Shown here: positions 35,045 through 44,646 of the stretch, one piece after another
Layout: each line of letters begins with the position of its first letter
Position numbering within the stretch: position 1 is the stretch's first letter
NCBI GenBank assembly: GCA_947498985.1
Contig: CANMMF010000005.1
Coordinates: forward strand, 62,001 to 126,000
Direction: 5' to 3'
DNA: 64,000 nt
Origin: an uncultured Paracoccaceae bacterium
GTDB lineage: Bacteria; Pseudomonadota; Alphaproteobacteria; Rhodobacterales; Rhodobacteraceae
Notes under the pieces: model-generated
Seen by the model: the letters and a program-made list of their open reading frames with translations, nothing else
Told to the model about the DNA's origin: nothing
Databases searched by the model: none
Position numbers and translations under genes: made by a program

Positions 35045-35610
35045 TCCGCGCCGCGTTGCTTGCCTTGGCTCTGGCCGCGCCCGCCATGGCGCAGACCTTG
35101 CCGGTCTTCGACGAATCCAAGGGGTTCGACATCATCGGCTTTGTCGATGGCGAGGACGGGCTGCTGGTGCGCAACGCGGAGGCGAGCTTCTTTTGCAAGG
35201 TCGAGGAGGGCAAGGGCAAGCGCTTTCTGGTGCTGAGCCGCTGCCAGCCGATTGTCGGGCCGAAAGCCGCAGGTGCGGCGATGCAGGCGGCGATGAAGGC
35301 GGAGCCGGACGAGGATGCGCTGCTCGAGGCGCTGGATGCGATGCCGCCCGAGGCCTTCATTCCCGCCGTGGCCAAGACGCTGCGCGAGATGGGCTGCACG
35401 ATCAACATCGGCGACAGCGGCGAAGAGGCCTTTGTCGCGGCGCTGGCGCCCAATGTGGCGGCGGTGGCAGGCTACACCGTGCCGCTGACCACAAAGGCGG
35501 TGGACGAGATCGGCGAGATCACCGAAGACGCGGGCGAGATGATGGTGGAGCAGGGCACGGTCATCGTTGACCGAAATGCCGGAACCGCGACGCTGGTGGA
35601 TTGCGAGTAA
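35041..35610 (+). CDS. Exported protein of unknown function
   Basis: 189 aa. Signal peptide of about 18 aa ([18 protein letters not shown]). The mature protein is acidic and mostly helical, with four cysteines (two near 52-68, one near 120, one just before the C-terminus) that could pair in the periplasm. ATGA overlap with nuoD ties it to the operon. No family is recognised. Confidence 0.65.
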   Translation: MIRAALLALALAAPAMAQTLPVFDESKGFDIIGFVDGEDGLLVRNAEASFFCKVEEGKGKRFLVLSRCQPIVGPKAAGAAMQAAMKAEPDEDALLEALDAMPPEAFIPAVAKTLREMGCTINIGDSGEEAFVAALAPNVAAVAGYTVPLTTKAVDEIGEITEDAGEMMVEQGTVIVDRNAGTATLVDCE

Positions 35611-35657
35611 GCGGCGGGCAGGCGGATATAACCGCCGCGCGCAATGGAGGGACGAAG

Positions 35658-35963
35658 ATGAAGAAGACACTGACGGGATTGGCGGCCATCGGGCTGCTGG
35701 CCGGTTGCCAGATGCCGCCCCAGGACACGACCGGAGAGGACCTGGCGCTGTTCGACGCGGCGGTGGCCTCGATCGGATGCGATCTGGTCGGCGAAAGCGA
35801 TTACCTGCCGGTCGAGTTGCAGACCGGCATGACCCGCGAGAAACTGATCGAAGTGGCGCAATACAAGGTGTCGACCGAAGAGGCGGTGCCGCTGAGCAAT
35901 GGCGGCGTGCGTCTGGTGACCGGGGCCTGCGCGCCGGTTGCGGTGGCACCCGCAGCGACCTGA
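35658..35963 (+). CDS. Small lipoprotein between nuoD and nuoE
   Basis: 101 aa. Signal peptide with the lipobox LLAGC near residue 16, so the mature protein is probably lipid-anchored. The rest holds [11 protein letters not shown] and two cysteines. TGGAGGG at 35645-35651 is a good ribosome-binding site for the ATG at 35658. No family recognised. Confidence 0.65.
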   Translation: MKKTLTGLAAIGLLAGCQMPPQDTTGEDLALFDAAVASIGCDLVGESDYLPVELQTGMTREKLIEVAQYKVSTEEAVPLSNGGVRLVTGACAPVAVAPAAT

Positions 35964-36037
35964 GACGACCCGAACGAGACCCTGAGACCAAGGCCCGGCG
36001 CTCTGTCCGGGCAAGCCAAAACTGGAGAGCGTGCCTG

Positions 36038-37288
36038 ATGCTGCGTCGTCTGCACCCCGAACAACCCACCGAGTTCGCCTTTACCGCCGACAACGCGGCC
36101 TGGGCGCGCGAGCAGATCACCAAATACCCCGAGGGCCGCCAGGCCAGCGCGATCATTCCGCTGCTCTGGCGCGCGCAGGAGCAGGAGGGCTGGCTCAGCC
36201 GTCCGGCCATCGAACGCGTCGCCGACATGCTGGGCATGGCCTATATTCGGGCGCTGGAAGTGGCGTCGTTCTACTTCATGTTCCAGCTGCAACCGGTTGG
36301 ATCCGTTGCACATATCCAGATCTGCGGCACCACGTCCTGCATGATCTGCGGGGCCGAGGACCTGATCGCCGTCTGCCGCGACAAGATCGCCGACAAACCG
36401 CATGCGCTGAGCGATGATGGCAAGTTCAGCTGGGAAGAGGTCGAGTGTCTGGGCGCCTGCGCCAACGCGCCCATGGCTCAGATCGGCAAGGATTATTACG
36501 AGGATCTGACAGCGGAAAAACTGGGCGAGCTGCTGGACGCGATGGCCGCGGGCCAGGTGCCGCAGCCCGGTCCGCAGAACGGGCGGTTTGCGGCTGAGCC
36601 CGCCTCGGGCCTCACCAGCCTCACGGAATTTGTGAACGCCTCGATCAAGCTCAACGCGTCAGCAGGGCTGGCCGAGGAGATCGGCGATACGCTGAAACGC
36701 ATCGATGGCAGCGAAGTGCCGCTGCGCGCGCCCTGGAATGACGCGTCGGGCACCCGAGGCGTGCCGGAGCCCGGCCCAGACGCGCAGATGCCGCCCGACG
36801 GGCCAGACGGTGCTCAGGGCGGGCGCAGCGAAGGCGAAGAGCCCGCTCCGCGCGATGTCGGCGCGGCCTCCGACGGACATGCGGAAGCCCCGGGCGAAGC
36901 GCCTGCAGCAGAATCCAAGGGCCGTCCGCCGGTGGATGGCACCGGTGGCGAGACGGGTGCCGAGACGGGCGAAGATGCGGGTGATCCGCAAACGGGCACC
37001 AAGCCGCAGACACTTGACGGCCCGCGCGATGGCGCTGCGGACGACCTCAAGCAGATCAAGGGCATCGGCCCGAAACTGGAGAAACTGGTCAACAGCCTGG
37101 GCTTTTACCATTTCGACCAGATCGGCGGCTGGACCGATGCCGAGGTGGCCTGGGTCGACCAGAACCTCGAAGGCTTCAAGGGCCGGGTGAGCCGGGACAA
37201 ATGGGTCGAACAGGCCCGGACCCTCTCCGAAGGGGGCGAGACGGCGTTTTCCAACCGTGTTAAGAAGGGCGGCGTCTACGACGACTAA
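36038..37288 (+). CDS. nuoE: NADH-quinone oxidoreductase subunit E with long C-terminal extension
   Basis: 416 aa against about 160-240 for typical NuoE. Residues 1-200 are the 24-kDa thioredoxin-like subunit with 2Fe-2S cluster N1a; ligands are in CGTTSCMIC near 98 and CLGACANAP near 138. Residues about 230-330 form a disordered Pro/Gly/Glu-rich linker. Residues about 335-416 form a small domain starting [19 protein letters not shown], a helix-hairpin-helix-like IKGIGPK motif. The neighbouring gene (37318-38130) ends in a closely related domain. NuoE elongation is known in Rhodobacterales; its purpose is not. Confidence 0.92.
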   Translation: MLRRLHPEQPTEFAFTADNAAWAREQITKYPEGRQASAIIPLLWRAQEQEGWLSRPAIERVADMLGMAYIRALEVASFYFMFQLQPVGSVAHIQICGTTSCMICGAEDLIAVCRDKIADKPHALSDDGKFSWEEVECLGACANAPMAQIGKDYYEDLTAEKLGELLDAMAAGQVPQPGPQNGRFAAEPASGLTSLTEFVNASIKLNASAGLAEEIGDTLKRIDGSEVPLRAPWNDASGTRGVPEPGPDAQMPPDGPDGAQGGRSEGEEPAPRDVGAASDGHAEAPGEAPAAESKGRPPVDGTGGETGAETGEDAGDPQTGTKPQTLDGPRDGAADDLKQIKGIGPKLEKLVNSLGFYHFDQIGGWTDAEVAWVDQNLEGFKGRVSRDKWVEQARTLSEGGETAFSNRVKKGGVYDD

Positions 37289-37317
37289 CGAACGGAACCT
37301 GGGACGGGAGTTTAGCG

Positions 37318-38130
37318 ATGAGCAACAACAGTGGTGGCATGAGCTGCGCCATGGGATGCTGGGTACTGGCGGCGGTGGCAAGCGGGCTGCTTGCGGTTTT
37401 CCTGCTGATGTTTGGCGAGTTCGGCCTTATCGGCACTATCTTCATGGCCGGTCTGGCCTTTGCCGTTCTGGGCGTCGTCTTCAGCTTTCTGTTCTGCCGT
37501 CCGCTGCCTGCGCTGGGAACCGTGACACCGGGTGAAAAGACCGGACTGCGCGCGGTACCGCCGGGCGAAGATGACGGCCATGACGCCAAGCCGGCCCCGG
37601 CGCCCGCGGCACAGGCAGAACCGGCGGCCAAACCCGCACCGGCCGCGGCCGAAAAAACCGCCGCATCCGGCGACGGGGACGCTGGCATCAAACCCTCCAA
37701 GGCGCTGGCGGGGCAGGAAGAGCTGGCCGCGCGCAAGGGTGAGTGGAAATTCGGCGACGACTCGGCCCCCGGCAAGGAGGCCGCCGCGGATACCGCGCCT
37801 GCGGCCGATGCAAAGCCCGAGACCGCGGCGGTCGAAGGCCCGGGCACCAAACCCGAGACGCTCTCGGGTCCGCGCGACGGCACGGCGGACGATCTCAAGC
37901 GGATCAAGGGCATCGGCCCCAAGCTCGAGACGCTCTGCAACACGCTGGGCTTTTACCATTTCGACCAGATCGCGGGCTGGACCGCCGAAGAGGTGGCCTG
38001 GGTCGATCAGAACCTCGAAGGGTTCAAGGGCCGCGTGACCCGCGACAACTGGGTCGAACAGGCGCGCCAGCTTGCGGCGGGCGAAGAGACGGATTTCTCC
38101 AAGAAGGTGGACAAGGGCGACGTCTACTGA
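37318..38130 (+). CDS. Membrane protein with helix-hairpin-helix-like domain, paralogous to the NuoE tail
   Basis: 270 aa. Two N-terminal membrane helices (about 12-30 and 36-60) are followed by an Ala/Pro/Glu-rich linker and a C-terminal domain (residues about 190-270) starting [19 protein letters not shown]. This domain matches the NuoE C-terminus nearly residue by residue (shared: [24 protein letters not shown]). It could tether or assemble complex I through domain pairing. It lies 29 bp after nuoE. Confidence 0.7.
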   Translation: MSNNSGGMSCAMGCWVLAAVASGLLAVFLLMFGEFGLIGTIFMAGLAFAVLGVVFSFLFCRPLPALGTVTPGEKTGLRAVPPGEDDGHDAKPAPAPAAQAEPAAKPAPAAAEKTAASGDGDAGIKPSKALAGQEELAARKGEWKFGDDSAPGKEAAADTAPAADAKPETAAVEGPGTKPETLSGPRDGTADDLKRIKGIGPKLETLCNTLGFYHFDQIAGWTAEEVAWVDQNLEGFKGRVTRDNWVEQARQLAAGEETDFSKKVDKGDVY

Positions 38131-38227
38131 CGCCGCCTGCGACGGCATCACGCCTTGCGGCTCCGCGCGGGGCATGCAAGGCAACGGCCTGACGGGATGA
38201 GACAAACAGGGGGCAAGGCGGAACGCG

Positions 38228-38446
38228 ATGGTGAGCAAAGAAGCACAGGCCCGGCGGGGGCGGCAGATCGCGCTGCTGATCGCTGCGGTGGGCGTGCTCT
38301 ATGTCGCCATCACCGCGCTTGGCGCCTCACTGGGCTGGAGCCATCGCACGATGGCACTGTTCGATCTCGCGGCGCTGGCCGGCTTCGCGATGGCGATCTG
38401 GATGATTTACGGGCTCTGGCGCGCGCGTCAGAACAACAAGGACTAG
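38228..38446 (+). CDS. DUF5337-like small membrane protein
   Basis: 72 aa, two membrane helices with a basic N-terminus (KEAQARRGRQ) and a basic C-terminal WRARQNNKD. The pattern matches small DUF5337-type proteins found with nuo genes in Rhodobacterales, as I recall. It ends three bases before nuoF. Function unknown; an accessory subunit of complex I is possible. Confidence 0.65.
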   Translation: MVSKEAQARRGRQIALLIAAVGVLYVAITALGASLGWSHRTMALFDLAALAGFAMAIWMIYGLWRARQNNKD

Positions 38447-38449
38447 GCT

Positions 38450-39748
38450 ATGCTGGCTGACAAGGACCGCATCTTTACCAACATCTACGGCATGCATGAC
38501 CGCACGCTGGAGGGCGCGAAACAGCGCGGCCATTGGGATGGCACGGCGGATCTGATCAAGAAGGACCGCGCCTGGATCATCGACCAGATGAAGGCAAGCG
38601 GACTGCGCGGGCGCGGCGGGGCGGGCTTTCCGACCGGGCTCAAATGGTCCTTCATGCCCAAGGAAAGCGACGGACGGCCGAGCTATCTGGTTGTGAACGC
38701 GGACGAATCCGAGCCCGGCACCTGCAAGGACCGCGAGATCATGCGCCACGATCCGCACACGCTGATCGAAGGCTGCCTGATCGCCTCTTTCGCCATGCAG
38801 GCCCATGCCTGCTATATCTATATCCGCGGCGAATATATCCGCGAGCGCGAGGCGCTGCAGGCGGCGATTGACGAATGTTATGATGCGGGGCTTCTGGGCA
38901 AGAACGCCGCGGGCTCGGGCTGGGATTTCGACCTTTACCTGCATCACGGCGCCGGCGCCTATATTTGCGGTGAGGAAACGGCGCTGCTCGAAAGCCTCGA
39001 AGGCAAGAAGGGCATGCCGCGCATGAAGCCGCCATTCCCGGCGGGGGCGGGGCTTTACGGCTGCCCGACAACGGTGAACAACGTCGAATCCATCGCCGTG
39101 GTGCCGACGATCCTGCGGCGCGGGCCGGACTGGTTTGCGGGCTTCGGGCGTCAGAACAATGCAGGCACCAAGCTATTTGCGATCTCGGGCCATGTGAACA
39201 ATCCCTGCGTGGTCGAAGAGGCGATGTCGATCACCTTCGAAGAGCTGATCGAGACCCATTGCGGCGGCATTCGCGGCGGCTGGGACAATCTCAAGGCGGT
39301 GATCCCCGGCGGCTCCTCGGTGCCCTGTGTGCGCGGCGAAAAGATGAAAGACGCGGTGATGGATTTCGATTACCTGCGCGGCGAGCTGGGCTCCGGCCTC
39401 GGCACCGCGGCGGTGATCGTGATGGACCAGTCCACCGACATCATCAAGGCGATCTGGCGGCTCAGCAAATTCTACAAGCACGAAAGCTGCGGCCAATGCA
39501 CGCCCTGCCGGGAGGGCACCGGCTGGATGATGCGGGTGATGGACCGTCTGGTGCAGGGCAAGGCCGAGGTCGAGGAGATCGACATGTTGTTCGACGTCAC
39601 GAAACAGGTCGAGGGCCACACGATCTGCGCGCTTGGCGACGCGGCGGCCTGGCCGATCCAGGGCCTCATCCGCAACTTCCGCGACGAGATCGAGGACCGC
39701 ATCAAGGCGCAGAAATCCGGCAAGATGAGCGCGGTGGCGGCGGAGTGA
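38450..39748 (+). CDS. nuoF: NADH-quinone oxidoreductase subunit F
   Basis: 432 aa, 51-kDa subunit binding NADH and [19 protein letters not shown] near residue 50 is the NADH/FMN loop; [17 protein letters not shown] near 170 belongs to the flavin site; the 4Fe-4S cluster N3 ligands lie in [15 protein letters not shown] near 345, with a fourth cysteine in HTICALGD near 390. Overlaps the next gene by four bases (GTGA). Confidence 0.95.
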   Translation: MLADKDRIFTNIYGMHDRTLEGAKQRGHWDGTADLIKKDRAWIIDQMKASGLRGRGGAGFPTGLKWSFMPKESDGRPSYLVVNADESEPGTCKDREIMRHDPHTLIEGCLIASFAMQAHACYIYIRGEYIREREALQAAIDECYDAGLLGKNAAGSGWDFDLYLHHGAGAYICGEETALLESLEGKKGMPRMKPPFPAGAGLYGCPTTVNNVESIAVVPTILRRGPDWFAGFGRQNNAGTKLFAISGHVNNPCVVEEAMSITFEELIETHCGGIRGGWDNLKAVIPGGSSVPCVRGEKMKDAVMDFDYLRGELGSGLGTAAVIVMDQSTDIIKAIWRLSKFYKHESCGQCTPCREGTGWMMRVMDRLVQGKAEVEEIDMLFDVTKQVEGHTICALGDAAAWPIQGLIRNFRDEIEDRIKAQKSGKMSAVAAE

Positions 39749-40209
39749 ACGGGTCGAACCGGCACGTGGCCCATTTCAACTGGGCCACTCTGCTGGACGA
39801 CGTGGGCTCGCCCGGCGTTGCGGGGTTTGTCGATGCCATCGGGCGGGTAAACGCGCTGGCCGAACGATCGGACGGGTTCATTTGGCGCAGCGGCGATGAG
39901 AATGTGGCAGCGCAGGCGATCAACTGGCCGCTATTCGACGACCCAAGGACCATCGCGTCGTTTTCGGTCTGGGAGACGCCAGAAGCTCTGAGATCATTTG
40001 TCTACAGGACGGTGCATGGTGCGTTCTATCGCCGCAAGGCGGAGTGGTTCGTGCCGGGGAGCGGCGTGAACTACGTGTTGTGGTGGGTGCCGGTCGGGAC
40101 AGTGCCCGGCTTTGAAGACGCGCGGCGACGTGTCGAAACCATTGCGCAACACGGCCCGACCGAACACGCGTTCGACTTCACCTGGCTGGATGCACGGATG
40201 CCGGTGTGA
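39745..40209 (+). CDS. DUF3291-like dimeric alpha/beta-barrel protein
   Basis: 154 aa, GTG start overlapping the nuoF stop. [33 protein letters not shown] and [20 protein letters not shown] match DUF3291, a ferredoxin-like barrel family related in fold to ABM domains. Function unknown. With the ABM-like gene at 32060, this makes two such folds inserted in the same nuo operon. Confidence 0.7.
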   Translation: MNGSNRHVAHFNWATLLDDVGSPGVAGFVDAIGRVNALAERSDGFIWRSGDENVAAQAINWPLFDDPRTIASFSVWETPEALRSFVYRTVHGAFYRRKAEWFVPGSGVNYVLWWVPVGTVPGFEDARRRVETIAQHGPTEHAFDFTWLDARMPV

Positions 40210-40275
40210 TCGGCGACCGCTGAGCGGTCCGATGTCAGGCCGCCACGCGTGTTACTGCGGAGGCGGCCTGTTGCG

Positions 40276-40461
40276 TCAGTCCGTGCGCGTCGTCTTGTCC
40301 AGCGTCTCGGCATTCTCTTCGGGCATGTTCTGAGAGATGTCGTCCGAGGTTTCCGGCGTTTTCTCCTCCCCGGCCTCTCCGGTCTCGATGAATTTTTCGG
40401 TCTGTTCTTTGGCGGTTTCGGCCCGGTCTTCGGTATCGGTCGTTTTGATCTTGTCGGTCAT
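40276..40461 (-). CDS. Small acidic disordered protein on the strand opposite nuo
   Basis: 61 aa, start at ATG 40459-40461 with GGAGGAG upstream. The sequence is almost entirely Asp, Glu, Lys, Thr and Ser (for example TDTEDRAETAKEQTEKF), so it should be unstructured. It lies between nuoF and nuoG but on the minus strand, and would be transcribed against the operon. The strong ribosome-binding site and amino-acid bias support a real gene. Confidence 0.6.
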   Translation of the reverse strand: MTDKIKTTDTEDRAETAKEQTEKFIETGEAGEEKTPETSDDISQNMPEENAETLDKTTRTD

Positions 40462-40555
40462 GGTCTTCTCCTCCAAACCCTGTGGCAGGAAACGCGCCGA
40501 CACTGGCGCAGGTTCCGCGCGCTGCGCGGTGCGGATCTGGAGAAGAGGGCTGGAC

Positions 40556-40783
40556 GTGCGGCTGTTGCGGGTGATCTTTGCGGGTGTTCAGAGCCTTCTG
40601 GCGGCTCTGCTTGTGGCGGGCGGGGCCTTTGTGCCGGCGTGGTATGCGCATGTCGCCATCGACAATGCTCTGGCGCCGACATGGGTCTACGGCTGCGTCG
40701 CGCTGCTGGTGCTGGTCTCCGCCTCGGTTGTGATGGTGCTTCTGTCCAAGGCGTGGCGCGGAATCCCGCCGCTCAAAGACTGA
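40556..40783 (+). CDS. Small membrane protein, 75 aa, two helices
   Basis: Start at GTG 40556, preceded by GAGAAGAGGG. Two hydrophobic helices (about residues 5-27 and 39-62) and a basic end KAWRGIPPLKD. A longer upstream reading of the same frame overlaps the minus-strand gene and has no membrane logic, so it is discarded. Unknown function. Confidence 0.55.
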   Translation: MRLLRVIFAGVQSLLAALLVAGGAFVPAWYAHVAIDNALAPTWVYGCVALLVLVSASVVMVLLSKAWRGIPPLKD

Positions 40784-40879
40784 CGCGCCGGACGCTTGAC
40801 CCGGCGGGGCAGAGCCTTGAGACTGCGCGAAACGGAATGTGACGGGCCCATGGATGCGGTCCGCGTGAGGAGAGCGGAA

Positions 40880-41242
40880 ATGGTGCGCGCAACGATCACT
40901 CTGGGTCTGGTCCTTCTGGTCGCGGGCTGCGGCACGCTCAGCAATCTGGGGCAGGGGTTGGGCATCGGGCGCAAGCAGGTGCTCTTTGAAGGCCAACGGT
41001 TCCGCGCCAAGGCGCAGGCGGTCGAGCGCAGGGACAAGCAGGAATTTGTGGTGAGCGTGCGCCCGGTGCAGGCGTCGCTCGACGGGGCGCGGCAGGCCGC
41101 TGAATACCAGGGTGTGCGGCATTGCATCAAGTATTTCGGCACGTCCGATATCGACTGGCAGATCGGCCCCGACACCGACCCCGGGTCCTTGCCGATCGAC
41201 GGTGACACGCTGACTTTCCGCGGATCCTGCATCGACCGCTGA
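40880..41242 (+). CDS. Small lipoprotein
   Basis: 120 aa. Signal peptide MVRATITLGLVLLVAGC with lipobox VAGC; mature part begins CGTLSNLGQGLG. The ATG at 40880 is chosen because GAGGAG (40867-40872) is well placed and the lipobox then sits correctly. A second half with two cysteines (CIKYFG and the terminal SCIDR) may form a disulfide. No family recognised. Confidence 0.65.
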   Translation: MVRATITLGLVLLVAGCGTLSNLGQGLGIGRKQVLFEGQRFRAKAQAVERRDKQEFVVSVRPVQASLDGARQAAEYQGVRHCIKYFGTSDIDWQIGPDTDPGSLPIDGDTLTFRGSCIDR

Positions 41243-41361
41243 GCGGGGATTTCTGCCGATGCCTCGGCAAATTTCGGACCGTTTTTCAGGGCGCTATTGA
41301 ATATCAGCCCCGCGCGGCCCCATCTGTGCGACCGTAGACGTCACGAACGAAAGGGCCTGTC

Positions 41362-41754
41362 ATGCGCCTGATTCCCACAACCATTCTTTGTCTTGCCCTG
41401 GCCACACCGCTGGCGGCGAAACCACCGCTCAGCCAGGTGCCGGAGATCGAAAACGGCCTGACCACAATCGCCATCGCCGATGCGATCCGCAAGGAGTGCG
41501 ACGGGATCAAGGCGCGGGTGCTCCGCGCCACAAACACCGTGAACGCGCTGAAATCCCGCGCGCTTGCGCTGGGATATTCCGAGGCGGAGATCGAGGCCTA
41601 TGTGACCTCACCCGCCGAGCAGGACCGCATGCGGGCCAAGGTGGAAAGCTGGCTGGCGGAGCGCGGTGTGCATGCGGGCCGTTCCAAGGAAATGTGTGCC
41701 TTCGGCAAGGCCGAGATCGCGCGCGCCAGCCGGATCGGCACCTTGCTGCGCTGA
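41362..41754 (+). CDS. DUF5333-like exported protein
   Basis: 130 aa with a signal peptide of about 19 aa (ending PLAAKPP). The mature part has ADAIRKECDGIKARVLRA and a C-terminal KEMCAFGKAEIARAS; two cysteines may pair. The layout matches DUF5333-type proteins of Rhodobacterales, as I recall them. It lies before a 456-bp gap and nuoG. Function unknown. Confidence 0.65.
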   Translation: MRLIPTTILCLALATPLAAKPPLSQVPEIENGLTTIAIADAIRKECDGIKARVLRATNTVNALKSRALALGYSEAEIEAYVTSPAEQDRMRAKVESWLAERGVHAGRSKEMCAFGKAEIARASRIGTLLR

Positions 41755-42210
41755 GCGCGGATCGACAGCAGGGCGCGGGGCAGGGCCGTGCCGCGCCGTC
41801 GGTTGTCCCGCGCCTTGCGTGACATGCGGGTCCGCCGCGAAAGCGGCGGCAGCGCGGGTCGCGGGCCGCTGACGCCAGGTCGCCATGCGCGACCCGCGCC
41901 AGACCGGTCAGAATTGCACCGTTTTGCCCCATAAAACGCGCCTGAAGCGCCCGGCAGCCCCGCAAGCGGCCTGCCGCGTCGATTTTTCCGGTGTCACATG
42001 TGCTTAACGTCTGGCATCGCGCCGCCAGCCGCGTTAGAACCCGTGCGACCGCGGCCCATCTGCGGATGGGCCTGATAGCATGTCGCTCAAACGTGGGAAC
42101 CGGTTTTGAGCATCACGGACATGCGCGATCACACGGTTGGAGCGAGGCGCGTTTATCGCCGGTAAACGCGGCGCGGTCCGGCCAGCCATGGGAAACGAAG
42201 GGCGCGGGCC
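41755..42210. other. Intergenic region before nuoG
   Basis: 456 bp with no supported gene, the longest such gap in the window. It holds the palindromic element at 42078-42124, GC-rich short inverted repeats around 41835-41860 (CCGCCGC...GCGGCGG) and GAAGGGCG as a possible ribosome-binding site for nuoG. No convincing promoter was found, though its length suggests separate control of nuoG and later genes. Confidence 0.5.
42078..42124. repeat. Palindromic repeat element of widespread alphaproteobacterial type
   Basis: 47 bp with ends GCATGTC and GACATGC. Inside these lie CGCTCAAA on the left and TTTTGAGC on the right around CGTGGGAACCGG. The pattern GCATGTCGC-CAAAA...GGTTTTG...GACATGC is familiar to me as a common intergenic repeat of Rhizobiales and related alphaproteobacteria. 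This copy is slightly degenerate. It can fold into a long imperfect hairpin in the nuoG leader. Confidence 0.7.
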
Positions 42211-44235
42211 ATGTCCGATACACGCAAGATCATCATCGACGGCAACGAGATCGAGGTGGACGGGGCGATGACCCTGATCCAGGCCTGCGAAGTGGCCGGC
42301 ATCGAAATTCCGCGCTTTTGTTATCACGAGCGGCTGAGCATCGCGGGCAATTGCCGCATGTGCCTTGTCGAAGTGGTGGGCGGGCCGCCAAAGCCCGCGG
42401 CCTCCTGCGCGATGCAGGTGCGCGACCTGCGGCCCGGCCCCGAAGGCCAGCCGCCGGTGGTCAAGACCAACTCGCCCATGGTCAAGAAGGCCCGCGAGGG
42501 GGTGATGGAGTTCCTGCTGATCAACCATCCGCTGGACTGCCCGATCTGCGATCAGGGCGGCGAATGCGACCTGCAGGACCAGGCGATGGCCTACGGTGTC
42601 GATTTTTCGCGCTTCCGGGAGCCCAAGCGGGCGACCGAGGATCTCGATCTCGGCCCGCTGGTGGAAACCCACATGACGCGCTGCATCTCCTGTACCCGCT
42701 GCGTGCGCTTCACCACCGAGGTGGCGGGCATCACCCAGATGGGCCAGACCGGCCGGGGCGAGGATGCGGAGATCACGTCCTATCTGGGTCAGACGCTTGA
42801 TTCGAACCTGCAGGGCAACATCATTGACCTGTGTCCGGTGGGCGCGCTGGTCAGCAAGCCTTACGCGTTTACCGCGCGACCCTGGGAGCTCAGCAAGACC
42901 GAGAGCATCGATGTGATGGATGCGCTCGGCTCCAACATCCGCGTCGACACCAAGGGACGCGAAGTCATGCGCTTCCTGCCGCGCAACCATGATGGCGTGA
43001 ACGAGGAATGGATTTCCGACAAGACGCGCTTTGTCTGGGACGGGCTGCGCCGTCAGCGGCTCGACCGGCCCTATATCCGTGAGAACGGCAAGCTGCGGCC
43101 CGCGGGCTGGGGCGAGGCGCTCGCGAAGTCGGCCGAGGCCGTCAAGGGAGCGAAGAACCTTGTCGGGCTCGTGGGCGATCTCGCGCCGGTCGAGGCGGCC
43201 TACAGCCTCAAGGCGCTGATCGAGGGACAGGGCGGCGTCGTGGAATGCCGCACCGATGGCGCGAAGCTACCCGCGGGCAACCGCTCCGCCTATGTGGGCA
43301 ACGCGGCGGTCGCGGATATCGACCACGCCAGGGCGATCCTGCTCATCGGCACCAACCCGCGGGTCGAGGCGCCGGTGCTCAATGCACGCATCCGTGCGGC
43401 CTGGGCGCGCGGCGCCGAGATCGGGCTTGTCGGCCCCGCGGTGGATCTGACCTATGACTACGCCCATTTCGGCACCGACCGCGCGGCGCTCGAAAAGAAC
43501 GCGGATTGCGCGCGCGACAATCTCAAGGCCGCCGAAGACGCGGCCCTGATCATCGTCGGCCAGGGTGCGCTGACCGGAGAGGACGGCGTGGCGGTGCTGG
43601 CGCGCGCCATGCAGATCGCCGGCGATGCAGGGGCGCGGCTATTGGTGCTGCACAGCGCCGCCGGCCGCGTCGGTGCCATGGATGTCGGGGCGACCAATCC
43701 CGACGGCATGAATGCCGTGCAGAAGGCCGATGTGATCTACAACCTCGGCGCCGATGAGATCGAGATCGCCGATGGCGCCTTCGTCATCTACCAGGGCAGC
43801 CATGGCGACCGCGGGGCGCACCGCGCCGACGTGATCCTGCCGGGGGCCGCCTATACCGAAGAGCAGGGGCTCTTCGTGAACACCGAAGGCCGCCCGCAAC
43901 TGGCGCAGCGCGCGAGCTTTGCGCCCGGCGAGGCCAAGGAAAACTGGGCGATTCTGCGCGCGCTTTCAGCCGAGATCGGCGCAACCCAGCCCTGGGACAG
44001 CCTGGCGCAGTTGCGACAGGCGCTGGTCAAGGCGGTGCCGCATCTCAAGCAGATCGACATGGTGCCGGACAACGACTGGCAGCCGGTCGAGGCCTCGGAT
44101 CTGGGGGATGCCGATTTCCGCGAGGTGATCGGCGATTACTGGCTGACCAACCCGATTGCCCGCGCCTCGGAGCTGATGGCAGAGCTGTCGCGCCGCGCCA
44201 AGGAGCGGGCCGAGGCACCGCTGGCGGCAGAGTGA
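42211..44235 (+). CDS. nuoG: NADH-quinone oxidoreductase subunit G
   Basis: 674 aa, 75-kDa subunit. N-terminal ferredoxin domain: 2Fe-2S N1b ligands in [15 protein letters not shown] near residue 34; His/Cys ligands of N5 in the [17 protein letters not shown] region near 108; N4 ligands in [10 protein letters not shown] near 160 and CPVGAL near 209. The rest is a molybdopterin-oxidoreductase-like domain without cofactor. The additional N7 cluster motif of some bacteria is not seen. Overlaps the lipoprotein gene after it by four bases. Confidence 0.95.
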   Translation: MSDTRKIIIDGNEIEVDGAMTLIQACEVAGIEIPRFCYHERLSIAGNCRMCLVEVVGGPPKPAASCAMQVRDLRPGPEGQPPVVKTNSPMVKKAREGVMEFLLINHPLDCPICDQGGECDLQDQAMAYGVDFSRFREPKRATEDLDLGPLVETHMTRCISCTRCVRFTTEVAGITQMGQTGRGEDAEITSYLGQTLDSNLQGNIIDLCPVGALVSKPYAFTARPWELSKTESIDVMDALGSNIRVDTKGREVMRFLPRNHDGVNEEWISDKTRFVWDGLRRQRLDRPYIRENGKLRPAGWGEALAKSAEAVKGAKNLVGLVGDLAPVEAAYSLKALIEGQGGVVECRTDGAKLPAGNRSAYVGNAAVADIDHARAILLIGTNPRVEAPVLNARIRAAWARGAEIGLVGPAVDLTYDYAHFGTDRAALEKNADCARDNLKAAEDAALIIVGQGALTGEDGVAVLARAMQIAGDAGARLLVLHSAAGRVGAMDVGATNPDGMNAVQKADVIYNLGADEIEIADGAFVIYQGSHGDRGAHRADVILPGAAYTEEQGLFVNTEGRPQLAQRASFAPGEAKENWAILRALSAEIGATQPWDSLAQLRQALVKAVPHLKQIDMVPDNDWQPVEASDLGDADFREVIGDYWLTNPIARASELMAELSRRAKERAEAPLAAE

Positions 44236-44639
44236 CCTTCTTGCGGCTGGGCATTCTCCTTGCGGCGCTGGCCACGGCGGGGACGCTGTCGGCCTGCACG
44301 ATCGAGGAACCGGTGGCCGAAGGGCCTTTCATGCCGCTTTACGGCGGTATCGAGACCCGGCTTCTGGATGGTGACCTGGTGCAGTTCGGCGTCGCCATGC
44401 GCGGCGCGCGCGATGCGGGCGATGTCGAGCAATACGCCCAATGCGCCGCGGCGCAATATGCGCTGATCCGCGGCTACGGCTTCGCGCGGCATTTGCGCAC
44501 GAATACATACGAGGAGGGTGGCCTCTGGCGCGGAGATGCGGTTTACACGATCTCGGCGACATTGCCTCCGGGGCTCAGGACGATAGACGCGGAAGTCACC
44601 GCGCTGGCCTGTGCCGAAAGCGGAATACCGATGGTATGA
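44232..44639 (+). CDS. Lipoprotein between nuoG and nuoH
   Basis: 135 aa, start at GTG 44232 (GTGA overlap with nuoG). Signal peptide with lipobox LSAC near residue 22. The mature part has [21 protein letters not shown] near 83-103 and a further cysteine near the end. No family recognised. Lies seven bases before nuoH. Confidence 0.65.
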   Translation: MTFLRLGILLAALATAGTLSACTIEEPVAEGPFMPLYGGIETRLLDGDLVQFGVAMRGARDAGDVEQYAQCAAAQYALIRGYGFARHLRTNTYEEGGLWRGDAVYTISATLPPGLRTIDAEVTALACAESGIPMV

Positions 44640-44646
44640 GGGACCG

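Noticed and set aside
40337-40555. Plus-strand extension of the two-helix protein back to 40337
   Set aside because: It overlaps the minus-strand acidic gene and lacks coding character; the GTG at 40556 has a good ribosome-binding site.
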